Assembly (NCBI GenBank): GCA_024704765.1
Contig: JAKMXF010000303.1
Coordinates: 412,570 to 476,569, forward strand
Origin: Oopsacas minuta
Taxonomy: Eukaryota; Porifera; Hexactinellida; Lyssacinosida; Leucopsacidae
Length of the DNA: 64,000 bases
Reading direction: 5' to 3'
The position numbers and the translations under genes were made by a program. The notes below the pieces were generated by a model. It searched no databases, was not told the DNA's origin, and saw only the letters and a program-made list of their open reading frames with translations. Shown piece by piece: positions 1 through 13,600 of this stretch. The first letter of the stretch is position 1. Every line of letters starts with the position of its first letter.

Positions 1-739
1 ATACATCAATTAACATTACCAATACTGTGAGAATTACTATAAGGTAATGATCCAGGAACAGATCTACTGTTAATAATTTCAAAATAAATTTCAATGTTCC
101 GTAAGATAAAACATCTTCACATTCTCGGTTTTTAAGGAATATTCTCCATTTTTGATTGTGGTAAGACAAATTATGTCCTGAAAAGCGAAAGTTTGTATTC
201 GAGTCAGATTTATAGAACTGATTAAGCAGATTATTTATACCACGAGTACCAGAAGTTGTGAAGACATAGTTCATAAATGTAAACCCAACAGTATTGTAAA
301 GAGCTAGCTCCTTGTCTCCCTCAGGAGGGGTGAGATGATCTAAGAAATCAATAGATTCCTCCTGCTGTAATAGAGATTGTATAGCTTCTATGTCAAAACA
401 GGATTCCTCTCCTACCTCAACACACACGTGATTGTATATCATAAGGAATAGACCATCAACAAACAGATTATCTGATGCTATTTGTGGGTAGAATCGTCGT
501 AGCTCGCATAGAAAGATAGATTTGAAATACTCCTCAGGGCTGGTACCTTGTTTAAGATAATCTACAAATACTTGTGTGGTAACTGCCTTCTTTTTGTCAG
601 CTCCACTCGTAGGTAAGTCTAGAGTATTCTGAAGTTTGTATCTGAATAAAAAATCTTTTCTATCCAATTCCATCTTCTGTACTAGACTTAAGTCTCCATT
701 ATTTGAATCAAGCTCTATGGATAGTTCCTCCGCCATCAT
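1..739 (-). CDS. Unrecognised protein, N-terminal part, runs off left edge
   Basis: An open frame begins at a double ATG (MMAEEL, first ATG at 737-739) with an in-frame TGA a few codons upstream. It stays open for about 246 codons to the window edge, so this looks like a first coding exon. The protein is acidic and soluble for about 200 residues. It ends in a basic stretch and a strongly hydrophobic segment (ending LIVILTVLVMLIDV) that looks like a first membrane helix. The section YNTVGFTFMNYVFTT, followed about 45 residues later by a conserved-looking W, faintly recalls the C-terminal part of peptidase-MA (gluzincin-like) domains, and the basic stretch plus helix resembles the entry to an ABC-exporter membrane domain. 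Both are weak inferences. It lies 455 bases downstream of the last visible ADGRV1 exon on the same strand. Confidence 0.55.
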   Translation of the reverse strand, partial: MMAEELSIELDSNNGDLSLVQKMELDRKDFLFRYKLQNTLDLPTSGADKKKAVTTQVFVDYLKQGTSPEEYFKSIFLCELRRFYPQIASDNLFVDGLFLMIYNHVCVEVGEESCFDIEAIQSLLQQEESIDFLDHLTPPEGDKELALYNTVGFTFMNYVFTTSGTRGINNLLNQFYKSDSNTNFRFSGHNLSYHNQKWRIFLKNRECEDVLSYGTLKFILKLLTVDLFLDHYLIVILTVLVMLIDV

Positions 740-1194
740 TAACAATAATATTACATTAAATAAATATCAATATTTTAAAATATATTTAGAGCTAAACGAA
801 CTTTTGAATTGAGCATTCAATGCATTGAAAGGCTATTGAATGAGAACATATTTCCCGAAATAGAATATAAAGTCAATTTGAATAGTATATAGGGAAATTT
901 TAGTTTAATTCAGTGGTTCTCAACTTTTTATAGCCTCGTTCTCCCTATATGACCGCTTCAGTTGCTATCTTCCCTTCCAAACTTTAGCATAATTTTGGAT
1001 TCTTTGCAGCAATTTAGTAGGGTAAGACTTAGTAAGTAACAAGTGCAATCAGTGCGAAGCTTGTGCTCGCATATTTGATACGATCATACGAGCTCAGTAA
1101 TGTTTACTTCTTTATTAGATAGTAAAAATATATTCCTCCTCGATATATGCATGAATTCCTCACCTGTTAAGAACGACAGGTATAAAGTACTAAC

Positions 1195-1625
1195 CTTGTA
1201 TTATCAGTAGACCATTGATAAAGTGTAGACGGAGTATCTGATGTCTGTTGAGCTGTATCATAGCTGTTTGCTATGATTAGATATAACGAATTATCACTTT
1301 CAAATGTGAGTGCTTGTTCAGCTCCTCGTGTCACGATTTGTTGTACATTCTGTTCAGAGAAGAGGCCAGTAGCACTGTCCCATACATACAGTATACTGCT
1401 TGTATCTGTATCTCCTGACACATCTGAGAAAATACAAGCAAACAAGTAGAGTAGTCCGTCAGTAGAGAATGTATGTAAATGAGATACTCTAGCTTGAGAA
1501 ATAGACTGTATGGACGAGTAGGAGAGAGATGTGGAGTTGTATTGGAATAGTTCTATTGAATTGGTATAGGAAGAAACCACTAGATAGTCTTTGTTACTCC
1601 ATGGAAAACTGTGCCAAGATGTTGC
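1195..1625 (-). CDS. ADGRV1: ADGRV1 exon 22: EAR/EPTP repeats
   Basis: Successive EAR blades are seen as [70 protein letters not shown] and STLYQWS. These form a beta-propeller and are diagnostic of ADGRV1 and the LGI/TSPEAR families. Donor AAG|GTTAGT in phase 2 means more exons follow, probably beyond the left edge. Confidence 0.85.
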
Positions 1626-4600
1626 CTATAAAAATGAATTCATAGGATCTTGTCATCTTGTAATTACAATAAATGACAAGCATAAATATTAGCACTTGTT
1701 AATGATATATAGAATATGGATTCATTCCTGGAAACGTGGATAACTCAATAACCGGTGACCCAATTTGGCGATATCGACCATGTTTCGAACACCAGCTTAA
1801 ACTAGACAAAGCTTCAAAGAGCTTCACAATATATTTTCTATAACTCCATTCATTCGACCTGGTTATGAGAATTCATGCGCTTTACAAGCTTAGTATAGGT
1901 TATATAGCTATCATACCGTCAAGACATTGAATGTCTGTGTATGCTCATATATTCCCCTCCAGCTGTACAGTCTTGAGGTATCTCCATCCACTGAAATAGC
2001 ATACTCATTACCAGCCTCATTCCCGAAGAAAGATAACCATTCAGAGCTGCTAGACAGACGTTGTGTTGTAGATAGAGTATATTGATCTCCTGGATAGTTA
2101 GAAGTTGCGGTATCAGGAAATAATTCCCAATCTACACTCACTGCAGCATTAAGACCATCTTTCCTATCAATAACTATCTGAATTAAATCTGAATCTTCTT
2201 CAACTAAGCCATAATTCAAGCTAATCTGACCATCTGGTTGCAGCAAGTATGCCTGAAATCTACCGTAAGGATTGTCACTCTCACTTACATGTACTTCTAC
2301 ACTTGTTCTATTTCCAAGAAGAGTTCCCTCCGGAGAGACAGGAGGTAGAATCTCTACAACAAACTGCTCCACTAACTCAGCTATTCCATCTGCTACTATA
2401 TCCAGTACAAGATTACCAGTAGTCTGTCCGTCCTGGAATAATACCTGTCCTACAGCTGGAGCTAGATCAGCTGGTAATATCGTGGGTAACACGCGGTACT
2501 GTAGCATTACTTCTCCAAGAGACGAGAAGGTCCTGAGTATTGGTATCTGCAAGATAGTACCCTCAAGTAGTAGGGATACCTCTGGGAATGTTGGGTCAAT
2601 CGAGAATACACCCCTCCCTAAATCAGATCCGAGGATAATTATAGTGAGAGTAGAATTCTCCCCCCGGATAACTCCAGAAGGAAGTTCCTCAGTCAATCCA
2701 ATGTTTATAACCTCTCTGCTCTCTGCTAATTCATCTTCTAGAATCTCAACCTCAATCTCTCTGCTACCCAGCTCACCATCACTCCATGACAAAGACACAG
2801 ATTGAAATAGATAGTCTATGTCTCTGGTAGCAAGAGGAAGACTGTTCGGCATGCCTGTGATCTCAACACGACAGCTGGCAGGCCCGAAGCTACCCCCAAC
2901 CCGTGCTACCGTAACATTGAGTACCCCGGCATTCTCTTGTACTTCTAAACTTCCGAATAAGAATTGTAGGATTCCTTGTGGTCCGTCGTTCTGAGGAATA
3001 TATATCTCAGCGAGATTTTTCTCCCCTAAAGTGGGTGGCTTCAGGGCTGCAGGATCGGTATTAGGAGGATCTGTCAGTTCTACGCTTACTAATTTCAAAA
3101 TAAACACTTCCGCGAATTCTGGTACATTATCATCAACAACAGTTAGAGGGAGTATGAGTGAGGTAACACCATCAGGGATAATTAGTGATTGAACTCCGGC
3201 TGTTATATCGGATTGAGAGGACAGAGATCTCTGTTCAGGTCCCACTACCGGATTCAGAGATGTCAGATTTCCTATTTCTGATTCATAATATAACCTGAGA
3301 TCACCAAGTACACCAAACATCCTTGATACGAGTATTGTAGAAGTAGTCCCTTCACCTAGTGTATATACTACCTGACTAGAAGTCAGCTCCACGACTCCAT
3401 GAGGCATATCAGATTCCGCTAGCGTAATGACAGCAGACAGGAGAGAGGTGTCAGGATCTAGGATAGCTCCTCCTGTCTGTGCTATATCAACAGAAGTAAC
3501 CCCTGTAATATTGAGAATATATACTTGTGGAGTCTCAGGTAGTGCGTCATCTCTAGGTAACAAGTAAATAAAGGTGTAAGCTAGACCATCTTCAAACAGG
3601 GCAGTCCCACTCGTATTCGTAAATTCCTCCTCAACTCTGTACCCTGTGAGTACCCATGTGACCAATGCTTGTCCAGCTGATCCAACTTTCCGTATAATCT
3701 GAATAGGATTAGATCTGTCTTCCTCTACTACTGAGTTCAGTGATTCTATAGCAAAGCTTATTATACCTCCTCCGTTATCATTAGCATCTATCTGAACAGT
3801 CACACTAGAACCTATTCCCTTTATTATCTCTGCTCCCCCTGTCGGTTCATCCAACTGGATTATTATAGTCTCATCTCCCTCAGCTGTTAGAATGGATAGT
3901 ATGAAATATGTATAGTGCATTCAAATTAAGAAATTCTTATACAGTACGTCCTCGCTAATCCGAACAGCACTGTTCTAATTGCAAAATGCATTGAAACAAT
4001 CCTATAGGATCTAGGAGTACAATTTTTCGAAAATTGTATAAATGATGATAAGGCTGACAAAATGTGTAATATAGTGTATTAAGTATTTCTCCGCAGTAGA
4101 ATTGGATATAATTTTGTTTTTTTTATTTTAGAACATTTCCAAAGGTTGTATAACCTGTTGGGATTAGCGAGGGCCTACTGTATAATTATTTACTAACCAA
4201 TATTATCTTCTTCAATAAAGAAAGATAACGGTTTCTGGTCTTCTCCAGGATTGAAGACGAATGTAGCTTCTGCTAGAGCAAAGTCTAGCACGGAGGTAGC
4301 ACTACCAACTAAACTGTAGTGAACGGATACAGTCCCAAATGTCCCATGATCTCTGTATATCGTCCCTATAATAAGATCTGTATAATTCTCCTTGATAACC
4401 AGTGAGTGTATGTCGCCAGCAAGAGATACTCTGAATAATCCATTAGGATAGTCAGAGCGAGCAATCTCAATGCTAGCTTCCACCACATCTCCAAAGCTAG
4501 GGATATTCATAGGATTTGTTACAGACATGTTCAGTAGAGATAGACCAGTGAGGGTAACTCTGAACAGCTCTCCTAGCTCAGGTACATTATCTGCGACAAT

Positions 4601-7600
4601 TTGTACCTATAGAACATAGTATAATATGATAGATGAAGTACAGTAGAACTCGGATAAGATGTACTAAATTTTATTTGCTAAGGAGGTACAGCTTATCCGT
4701 GTTAAACTGTAAAATAAAGATTTACATTAATTAAGTACTTGTACACCGTATAAAATCAACAACAAATAATATGGTAGATAGGGGAATATCTTCTCGGTTT
4801 CAAAATATATTAAGATAGGATTGGAATAAACTATAAAAACATACGTATACAGTGGCTAGTTTAACATGGCTAAACCCCTTTTTAAATGATTACATTTTGC
4901 AAATAGTTCAAATGCAAACAAAGAGCCACTGCAACAAAACAAATTGTAAGCTACATACTCTGGGACAACACTCTGTATTTAATAATATAAGCAAGTGCTC
5001 TTCTAAATAAATGGTCATTCTACAGACATGGACCTAAGGCTTGATATTTAAGAATACAGCTACAATCAAACTACGGCTACCGATACGACTGGCGAAAAGC
5101 GGCCGCTATGTGCAGGATGACCATTACACATAGGTAGCCGTTAAGCAGTGCGACTGTAGCAATGTATATTGTCTTATTCTCGACTTTAGTTTTATCTACT
5201 ACAGCCTCAGTACTGCTTTGAATGAATAATGACAACAGTGTATGCATGGTGGTATAGCATACTGTAGTATTAGTAGTCTTTAATAAGCTACCAAAATAGT
5301 AGCATGAAGTGGACTACTATCCAGAATACGGCACTGAGTACGGTTCTCTTACAACGTACATTATAAACGTATAAACATGAGAATAATTGTGAGACTTTTG
5401 TATACAATGCTCTTTCCTATGAAAAGTCAATATTATTAGTAAATTATTCATGAGTACTATACTATATTGCAAAAGAAAGTGTGTATGAAATGAAATATAC
5501 TTATAAGATGTATTTGCTAGGTTCCTAAAAATAGTTATAATAAATAGTAATTGTGTCATACAAACGAATAGAATTGTATGTAGAAAGATGGGAATACTTG
5601 AGAAGATCAAGGAAATAGAGCAGGAAATTGCTCGAACACAGAAAAATAAAGCTACAGAATATCATCTGGGATTACTGAAAGCTAAACTCGCAAAATACCG
5701 TGCTCAGCTGTTGGAACCACAAGGGGGTAAGGGTGCTGGAAAGGGGGAGGGATTCGATGTTATGAAATCAGGAGACGCAAGAGTAGCTCTCATCGGATTC
5801 CCTTCTGTAGGCAAGAGTACTCTACTGAGCATGATAACACAGACTAGCAGTGAGGCTGGTTCTTACGACTTCACAACACTAACATGTATTCCAGGTGTTA
5901 TCAGGTGAATAATACTACTGAGTATACTGTAATCGTACATTCCATGTACCCCACTGACTATATAATGATGTGGTAACATCTCAGTTTAGTAAATATTTTT
6001 ATCTATATTTGGCAAGGCAATTTTTAGGTTCTATTAACTAAATTTTTACAAAGAATATAATCCGCGATATTAATAAAATCGATTCTAAAGATATTTTAAC
6101 GATCCTTTCGAAATAGCTTTGTTAATTTAACAGTGGTTATCATCTCACATATGGCAAATGAACATGTTGAATAGAGTATAAGACATTTCACTAATATGCT
6201 ATGTATATTCCTGTTAATACTGTATGCGTATTTGAGTGCAATCAACTTGTTTGTAGATACAACGAAGCGAATATCCAGTTGCTAGATCTCCCTGGTATTA
6301 TTGAGGGGGCAGCACAGGGGAAGGGTCGTGGCAGACAAGTGATAGCAGTAGCTCGTACAGCTGATCTAGTCCTAATGATGTTAGATTCAGGCAAAGGAGA
6401 GATTCAGAAAGAACTGTTAACAGCTGAGTTAGAACAGGTAGGGATCAGGCTGAACAAGGGACCACCTAACATATATTTCAAGAGGAAGAAGGCAGGGGGA
6501 CTGGGATTCACTGCTACTTGTCCTCTTACACATCTAAGTGAGAAGTTGGTACAGCTCATACTTCATGAGTATAAGATATTCAATGCTGAGGTATGTAATA
6601 GAAATACTACGCCAAAAGGGAACATAGGCCTGAAAATAGGGCTCTTCAAACACTGGTCTAGGAGACCATAAATTGCATAATTTCTATGGAAATTGATCCT
6701 AGGCTAAAAATTTTGGGCATATTAGGAGCCAATATTCCATACTGCAGTGAGTTTCGACAGATTTTTATAGATTAGTGTTTGATCAATTTTTTGTGCCTCA
6801 GAACAGATTTCCATTAACAATTGGTCCGCTGACCAAAATTCAGAGGACCTTTTCGTGAATTATTAAATTGAATAATCTACTAGTAGTAAGTAGTAACATA
6901 ATCATAAATACACAAGTAACATGAGTGTACTTATGTGTCAGGTATTAGTGAGAGATGATTGTACAGCAGATGACCTAATAGACGTAATACAGGGTAACAG
7001 AGTATACATGAAGTGTCTATACGTATTCAACAAGATAGACACCATCTGTCTAGAAGACGTAGACAGACTGGCTAGACAACAAGAGAGCGTGGTGATAAGT
7101 TGTGGACTACAACTCAACATGGATTATCTATTAGAGCTGCTATGGGATAAACTCTCACTCATGCGGATATACACTAAGAAACGTGGTCAGCCACCTGATT
7201 TCACTGACCCTCTGATCCTGAGGAGTGGAGCTACAGTAGAGCACGTGTGTCATGCTATTCATAGGACAATAGCAGATACCTTCAGATACGCATTGGTGTG
7301 GGGTATATCTACTAAGTATAGCCCGCAGAGGGTGGGGAAAGCACATGTAGTCAGTGATGAAGATGTTCTGCAAATTGTTAAGAAGTGAACAAGTTGGTTA
7401 TAAGCGAGATCTTATGTGAGCAAATATATTAATTAGTTTATATTATCAATCTTTTAAGTAAATAAATAGTATAGTGTATATGAATATCATAGGTAAAGGA
7501 ATTAGAAATGAATTACTTCGCAAACAAATGAATACAATTTGTAAATTAGAATAACATACATGCAGCGAAGATAAAACAGTAGACTCCGCTTAATAGTAAA

Positions 7601-10600
7601 GGTGTTGGCCCGATTAACCGACATACTTTATTCCACTCAATAGGGTCAAATAGCCTGGTCCCGATGTGACCCTTTTAAACGGAGTCTACTGTATCCAAAT
7701 TGCATAGATTTCCACTACACGATTATAATTATTAAAAATCTCAATTGTTGTTTGTTTGTTTGTTTGTTTGTCTGTTGACAAGGAAAGGATTTACGGTATG
7801 CAATTTTGAAATTGTCACATAACTATGTATTATCGTGTTTATCAAAGAAGTGAATAGAATTCAATAAAACTTCACTAAATATATCAAACATACGAATCCG
7901 ATTTTCACACTTTTGGATTAATCATATGTAAATTTATTGTTGTTTTTATGAAAATAAAACAAATTTCAAAATTGAGGTAGAATCACACTTTCAAAGGCTA
8001 TACAGGAGTAATCGAGTATGCCGAGTCCGAATATAGTATTGTAAACAATATATTGTGAATATTTGTTTACTTTTAGGTACATAAAATAAACAAATTTCAA
8101 TATTGTTGTAGAATCATACTTTCAACGATTGTACCGGCATACTTGAGTATGCTGAGTCTGAATATTGTAAACAACATCAATATCATTAAATCTCAATTGT
8201 TGTTTGTCTGTTTGTTGACCGTTGAAAACCTCGAGGCGCAATGTGCCGAGTTCATCGCGAAGCGACGAGCCAAAGACTCGTATTTATAAAAATTGGTTCT
8301 GATTATCTATTATTATGCGAATATAATTTTTATAGGAAGAATGGGAAAGCAGTGCAAGTAGAGCTAAACTATTTAATTAATTATAAATAAACATTTAATT
8401 GTTAAATAAAACATCATTCGAGATAATTTGATTTGTTTCAAATAAAAGGCATTCTAGCAACTCCTACCCTACAGCATGGAACAAAGCGAAAGTGAAGCTA
8501 AACTAACAGAAGCTAAGTCTATAATAGGAATAGTTATAGAAGCAGCTAGAGAGAGACTCAGAGAGGTTAGCAATAAGATATGGGAGAACCCAGAAATAGC
8601 AATGGAGGAAGTAAAGGCACATTTTCTTTTAACAAATTTCTTAGAAAAAGAAGGATTTGAAGTAGAGAGATCATTTGTATTGAAGACAGCATTCAGAGCT
8701 ACATTCTACACTCCAGCTAGTAAGACTGATGCTACAGCTGTCAACGCTTGTATAGTGTGTGAGTATGATGCATTACCCGAAATAGGACATGCTTGTGGAC
8801 ACAATCTCATAGCAGAAGCAGGACTAGCTGCTGCTATTGGTATCAAAGCAGTGATGGAGAAGTATCCAGATCTCAAACTCAAGTTAACTGTCATGGGTAT
8901 GTAGACGTTTATACTATAATGAGCAAATTATACTTTAGTAAAGTGGCCCAGTGCTAAATTGACTGCGTTCGTAACTAGCAATGCGGATAACCAATGTATA
9001 GCTTAACATACTTAATATTCGTGAGGTGGCGGGCAAATACTGATTAATTAATAAGCTATTCACTCTTTACAAAGGTACCCCAGCTGAAGAAGGTGGAGGC
9101 GGCAAGATCCACTTGATAAGAGGAGGAGCATTCAAAGGTGTTGACTTTGCTATGATGGTTCATCCGTTTCCATTCAATGCAATATACCCTAATGTGCTAA
9201 GTGTAGTCCGGATTAATATCGTGTACAAAGGTAAATCAGCTCATGCAGCAGCATTCCCATGGGAGGGAGTGAATGCTTTGGATGCAGCAGTGAGTGGATA
9301 CACATCTGTGTCTCATATGCGACAGCAATTGAAGCCTGCATGGCGAGTTCATGGTATTATTACCAATGGAGGAATAAAACCGAATATAATACCGGAAATA
9401 GCAGCAATGAACTATTATTTGCGAGCACCGAACAACCTGGAGGTGGAAGAGCTCAGGCATAAAATTTGTGGGTGTCTTCAGGTAAATATACTCTCGTTTA
9501 TGATACGTAATTCCGAGTACATCTGATTAGAGGACAAGTACTATGTGAAATATCAATTGCATACATGGACTAATAATTTTTAGTAAATACATAAGGAAAT
9601 AAGGATAGAAGTATGAACATAGACCGTTCCTGATCATAGAACTTCAACTTTACCAAAGAAATGACATAATATCACTGTAGTAACATTGTGGCCAAGTTTG
9701 ATCATATGACCATAAGTTGAGAAACCCTTCTATCTATTATATAACCGTTGAGAGCTAATCTTTCACTAAGATAAAAATAAATTTTACAAATAGTTACCAG
9801 TACTGGTTACGTGAAAATACTTAATTAGTACACAAGGATAAACGTAATGATTATCTAAACTAGGCAGGAGCTACAGCTACAGGATGCACAGTAGAGATTT
9901 TGGAAAATGATATTCCTTATTCTAATATGAAGTCTAATTCAATCCTGGGAGAGTTATACCGTAGTAATGTAATGCCGGGGATAAAGTACGGAGACATAGA
10001 GTCAGATAGGAATACACCTAGCTTCTCTACAGACATGGGGGATCTGTCTTATCAAGTTCCTAGCATACATCCTACCTATTCTATCAATACTAACTATCCT
10101 AATCACACCAGTGGATTCACTGATGATGCCAACACGTCTGAATCTCACGAGCTTACTCTGAAAGCAGGTGTGTGTATGGCTCGTACAGCTGTTGAGGTAG
10201 TGTTCAAGCCAGGAGTATTAGAGCAGATTAAACAAGAGTTCAGTAAACAGTAATTAGATAATACGTACAAATATTATTAATTGATTAGTCATTATACTTA
10301 TATACTCGTATAACTGTTAATAATGTCTAGTGGTAATAACCAGGCGGAAGTTCCTATTGGAAGGGTGAGTAAGGATAATCAGACAATTGAGCTATGTAAA
10401 TGTATTGTCATGAAACAGGATCGGGAACACACAATGCAAAACCAAGTATTTGATCGGGTATTCAAATTTAGACAAAATAAGAGCAATTAGAGCTCGGTAC
10501 ATTGTTCGAGGAGCGTGGAGCAAGGGCATAAAACAATTTCCTACAGAAATAAATAATTAGCAACTCCTACAGCATGGAACAAAGCGAAAGTGAAGCTAAA

Positions 10601-13600
10601 CTAACAGAAGCTAAGTCTATAATAGGAATAGTTATAGAAGCAGCTAGAGAGAGACTCAGAGAGGTTAGCAATAAGATATGGGAGAACCCAGAAATAGCAA
10701 TGGAGGAAGTAAAGGCACATTTTCTTTTAACAAATTTCTTAGAAAAAGAAGGATTTGAAGTAGAGAGATCATTTGTATTGAAGACAGCATTCAGAGCTAC
10801 ATTCTACACTCCAGCTAGTAAGACTGATGCTACAGCTGTCAACGCTTGTATAGTGTGTGAGTATGATGCATTACCCGAAATAGGACATGCTTGTGGACAC
10901 AATCTCATAGCAGAAGCAGGACTAGCTGCTGCTATTGGTATCAAAGCAGTGATGGAGAAGTATCCAGATCTCAAACTCAAGTTAACTGTCATGGGTATGT
11001 ATTCTCCATATTTAATTTGTGCACAGTACATTTCTTTCGCTAGTTGCTTGGTGATGTGAAGCAACTGAACAACAACCACTCAGCGGATTCGTTTTAAAAT
11101 GACCAGAATGTATCCCATCGTTCTGCGGGCAGAATTTGTGATATATATTAATTTATTCGATTTCACTTACAAGACAGGGTCCAGGGAGAATTAGGTTCCC
11201 AGTGTTGAAACTAGAGGATAACTAGTGGACTGATCTTCAGAGAGAGAGAGAGGATCGATCCACCAGTTATCCTCTAATGATATTCACTTCTTACTAAATA
11301 TAGGTACTCCAGCTGAAGAAGAAGGATCAGGCAAGATCCACTTGATAAGAGGAGGAGCATTCAAGGGTGTTGACTTTGCTATGATGGTCCATCCGTTTCC
11401 ATTCAATGCAATATACCCTAATGTATTGAGTATAGTACAAATAGATATCGTGTACAAAGGTAAATCAGCTCATGCAGCAGCATTCCCATGGGAGGGAGTG
11501 AATGCTTTGGATGCAGCAGTGAGTGGATACACATCTGTGTCTCATATGCGACAGCAATTGAAGCCTGCATGGCGAGTTCATGGTATTATTACCAACGGAG
11601 GAATAAAACCTAATATAATACCGGAAAAGGCAGAACTCACCTATGATCTACGAGCACCAAACAATTTAGAAATGGAAGAGCTCAGGAATAAAATTCATGG
11701 ATGTCTTCAGGTAAATGTAAAAGATCTCTCGTTATATGCCAGGAATAATATACGTACATCTTCGGATTCAAACAACTTTAATTTGGATGATAATTTTCTG
11801 AGAAACAGACAGACAACAAATGAGATTTAATAATAAAAATTAGATACGGATTAAGTACTCTACGCTTATGATACCGAATATGCGAGGCAAATTAATATTT
11901 TCGAAAAAAATTCATTTATTCGATCTTTTAAACTGTTGTTCCTAACCTTTTTGCTCCGTTAACCCTCTATTGATTCTTCCTTTTGTAATCTCCAATTAAA
12001 AGCCCGAAATTGGGAAACACGACCTTAGAGTATAAACGTAATGATTATCTAAACTAGGCAGGAGCTACAGCTACAGGATGTACTGTAGAGATTTTGGAAA
12101 AAGAGATTCCTTGCTCAAATATGAAGTCTAATTCAATCCTGGGAGAGTTATACCGTAGTAATGTAATGCCGGGGATAAAGTACGGAGACATAGAGTCAGA
12201 TAGGAATACACCTAGCTTCTCTACAGACATGGGGGATCTGTCTTATCAAGTTCCTAGCATACATCCTACCTATTCTATCAATACTAACTATCCTAATCAC
12301 ACCAGTGGATTCACTGATGATGCCAACACGTCTGAATCTCACGAGCTTACTCTGAAAGCAGGTGTGTGTATGGCTCGTACAGCTGTTGAGGTAGTGTTCA
12401 AGCCAGGAGTATTAGAGCAGATTAAACAAGAGTTCAGTAAACAGTAATTAGATAAACTTGACTATATTAGATTAGTTATTATACTTATACGTTATATGTG
12501 CTTAATAATATTATACCTCTATATATCCAGTATCTTCACCATCCTGAATAATAATATCAGCCCCTGTAGTACCAACATAATCTCCCCCATCAGAAGCAAT
12601 AGATAACATTAGTGGATCTGTCAGCTCTCTGATCTTCTCGTAATAACTACGTGAACTAGGTAAGGTTGTGGTTTGTGAGCTAATTACGTTGTAGAGGATA
12701 CAGCTGGTAGTTGAGTGAGACAGAGCTGCACAACTGTATGACGCTATACAGAGACGAGCACACTCTCTGAATGGCATAGAACTTCCACTGATGTCACTCT
12801 CCTGCAAAACATCCTGTGACCCTGTCAGCACTAGGGACTGAGGGCCTGTGAAGTAGTAGCTCTCTGTAATACTGAGATCTGCAAATGCTAGGTCGATAAT
12901 GTTCAGTTGTGTAGTGTTGTAAGTAATCTATAAGATTAATACAAATTAGGTGGTGTTTTATTATTAGCAATAATTTGTGCAAACGAATGCTTTTATTCCA
13001 ATTAATGTTATTCATCAAACCTAAGTTACAATATTTAACGAATAAAGTAAATATACATACCTGTAGGTCTCCAAGATTCCCAAATTCTCGCTTAAGTGCA
13101 ATCCTAGCAAGATAAGGCTGTTCTTCTTCTGGAATAATAAAATGAGTAGAGTTAAGAGACACGATTCCATGAGGTGCATCATTAGGAAGAATATTGATAG
13201 TAGCAATGCTAGCATCTCCTGCTCTAGCTCCTCCCGTTACGCTAGCAATCATTACCTCTACTGCTTCTAAGCCTTCTGGGATTGTGTCTGGTAATATCTA
13301 TTGGGATATGAATGTATATAATTTATATACAACATCACTATCAATCCAGTTATTAATCTGGAAAGTTTGAATACAAATCCATTCTAATAGCTAACGTAAG
13401 ATATAAGATTAGTTCTACCTGAATTGAGAAGGTATTTGTTCTCTCCTGGGTCTGAAATAGCTCCTCTCCACTAGTAATAGATATGTCAGCAGCAGCTGAC
13501 AAGCCCCCTCTTATCATTGCTTCCCAGGTAATACGTACAACTCCTTCAGCCCCTTCATATCTCTCCAGCACCAGGGATACGGATAGGGGGATGGACTGAG

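Noticed and set aside
1141-1170. Possible extra ADGRV1 splice acceptor (ttcttaacag) just after exon 22
   Set aside because: It would make a ~30-base intron, far shorter than any other here.
2272-2805. Plus-strand open frame of 177 codons
   Set aside because: It is the reverse of ADGRV1 exon 21, which has clear Calx-beta repeats; Ser/Thr-rich shadow composition. The same applies to 13848-14291, 15332-15655, 20496-20753, 22494-22835 and 25939-26127.
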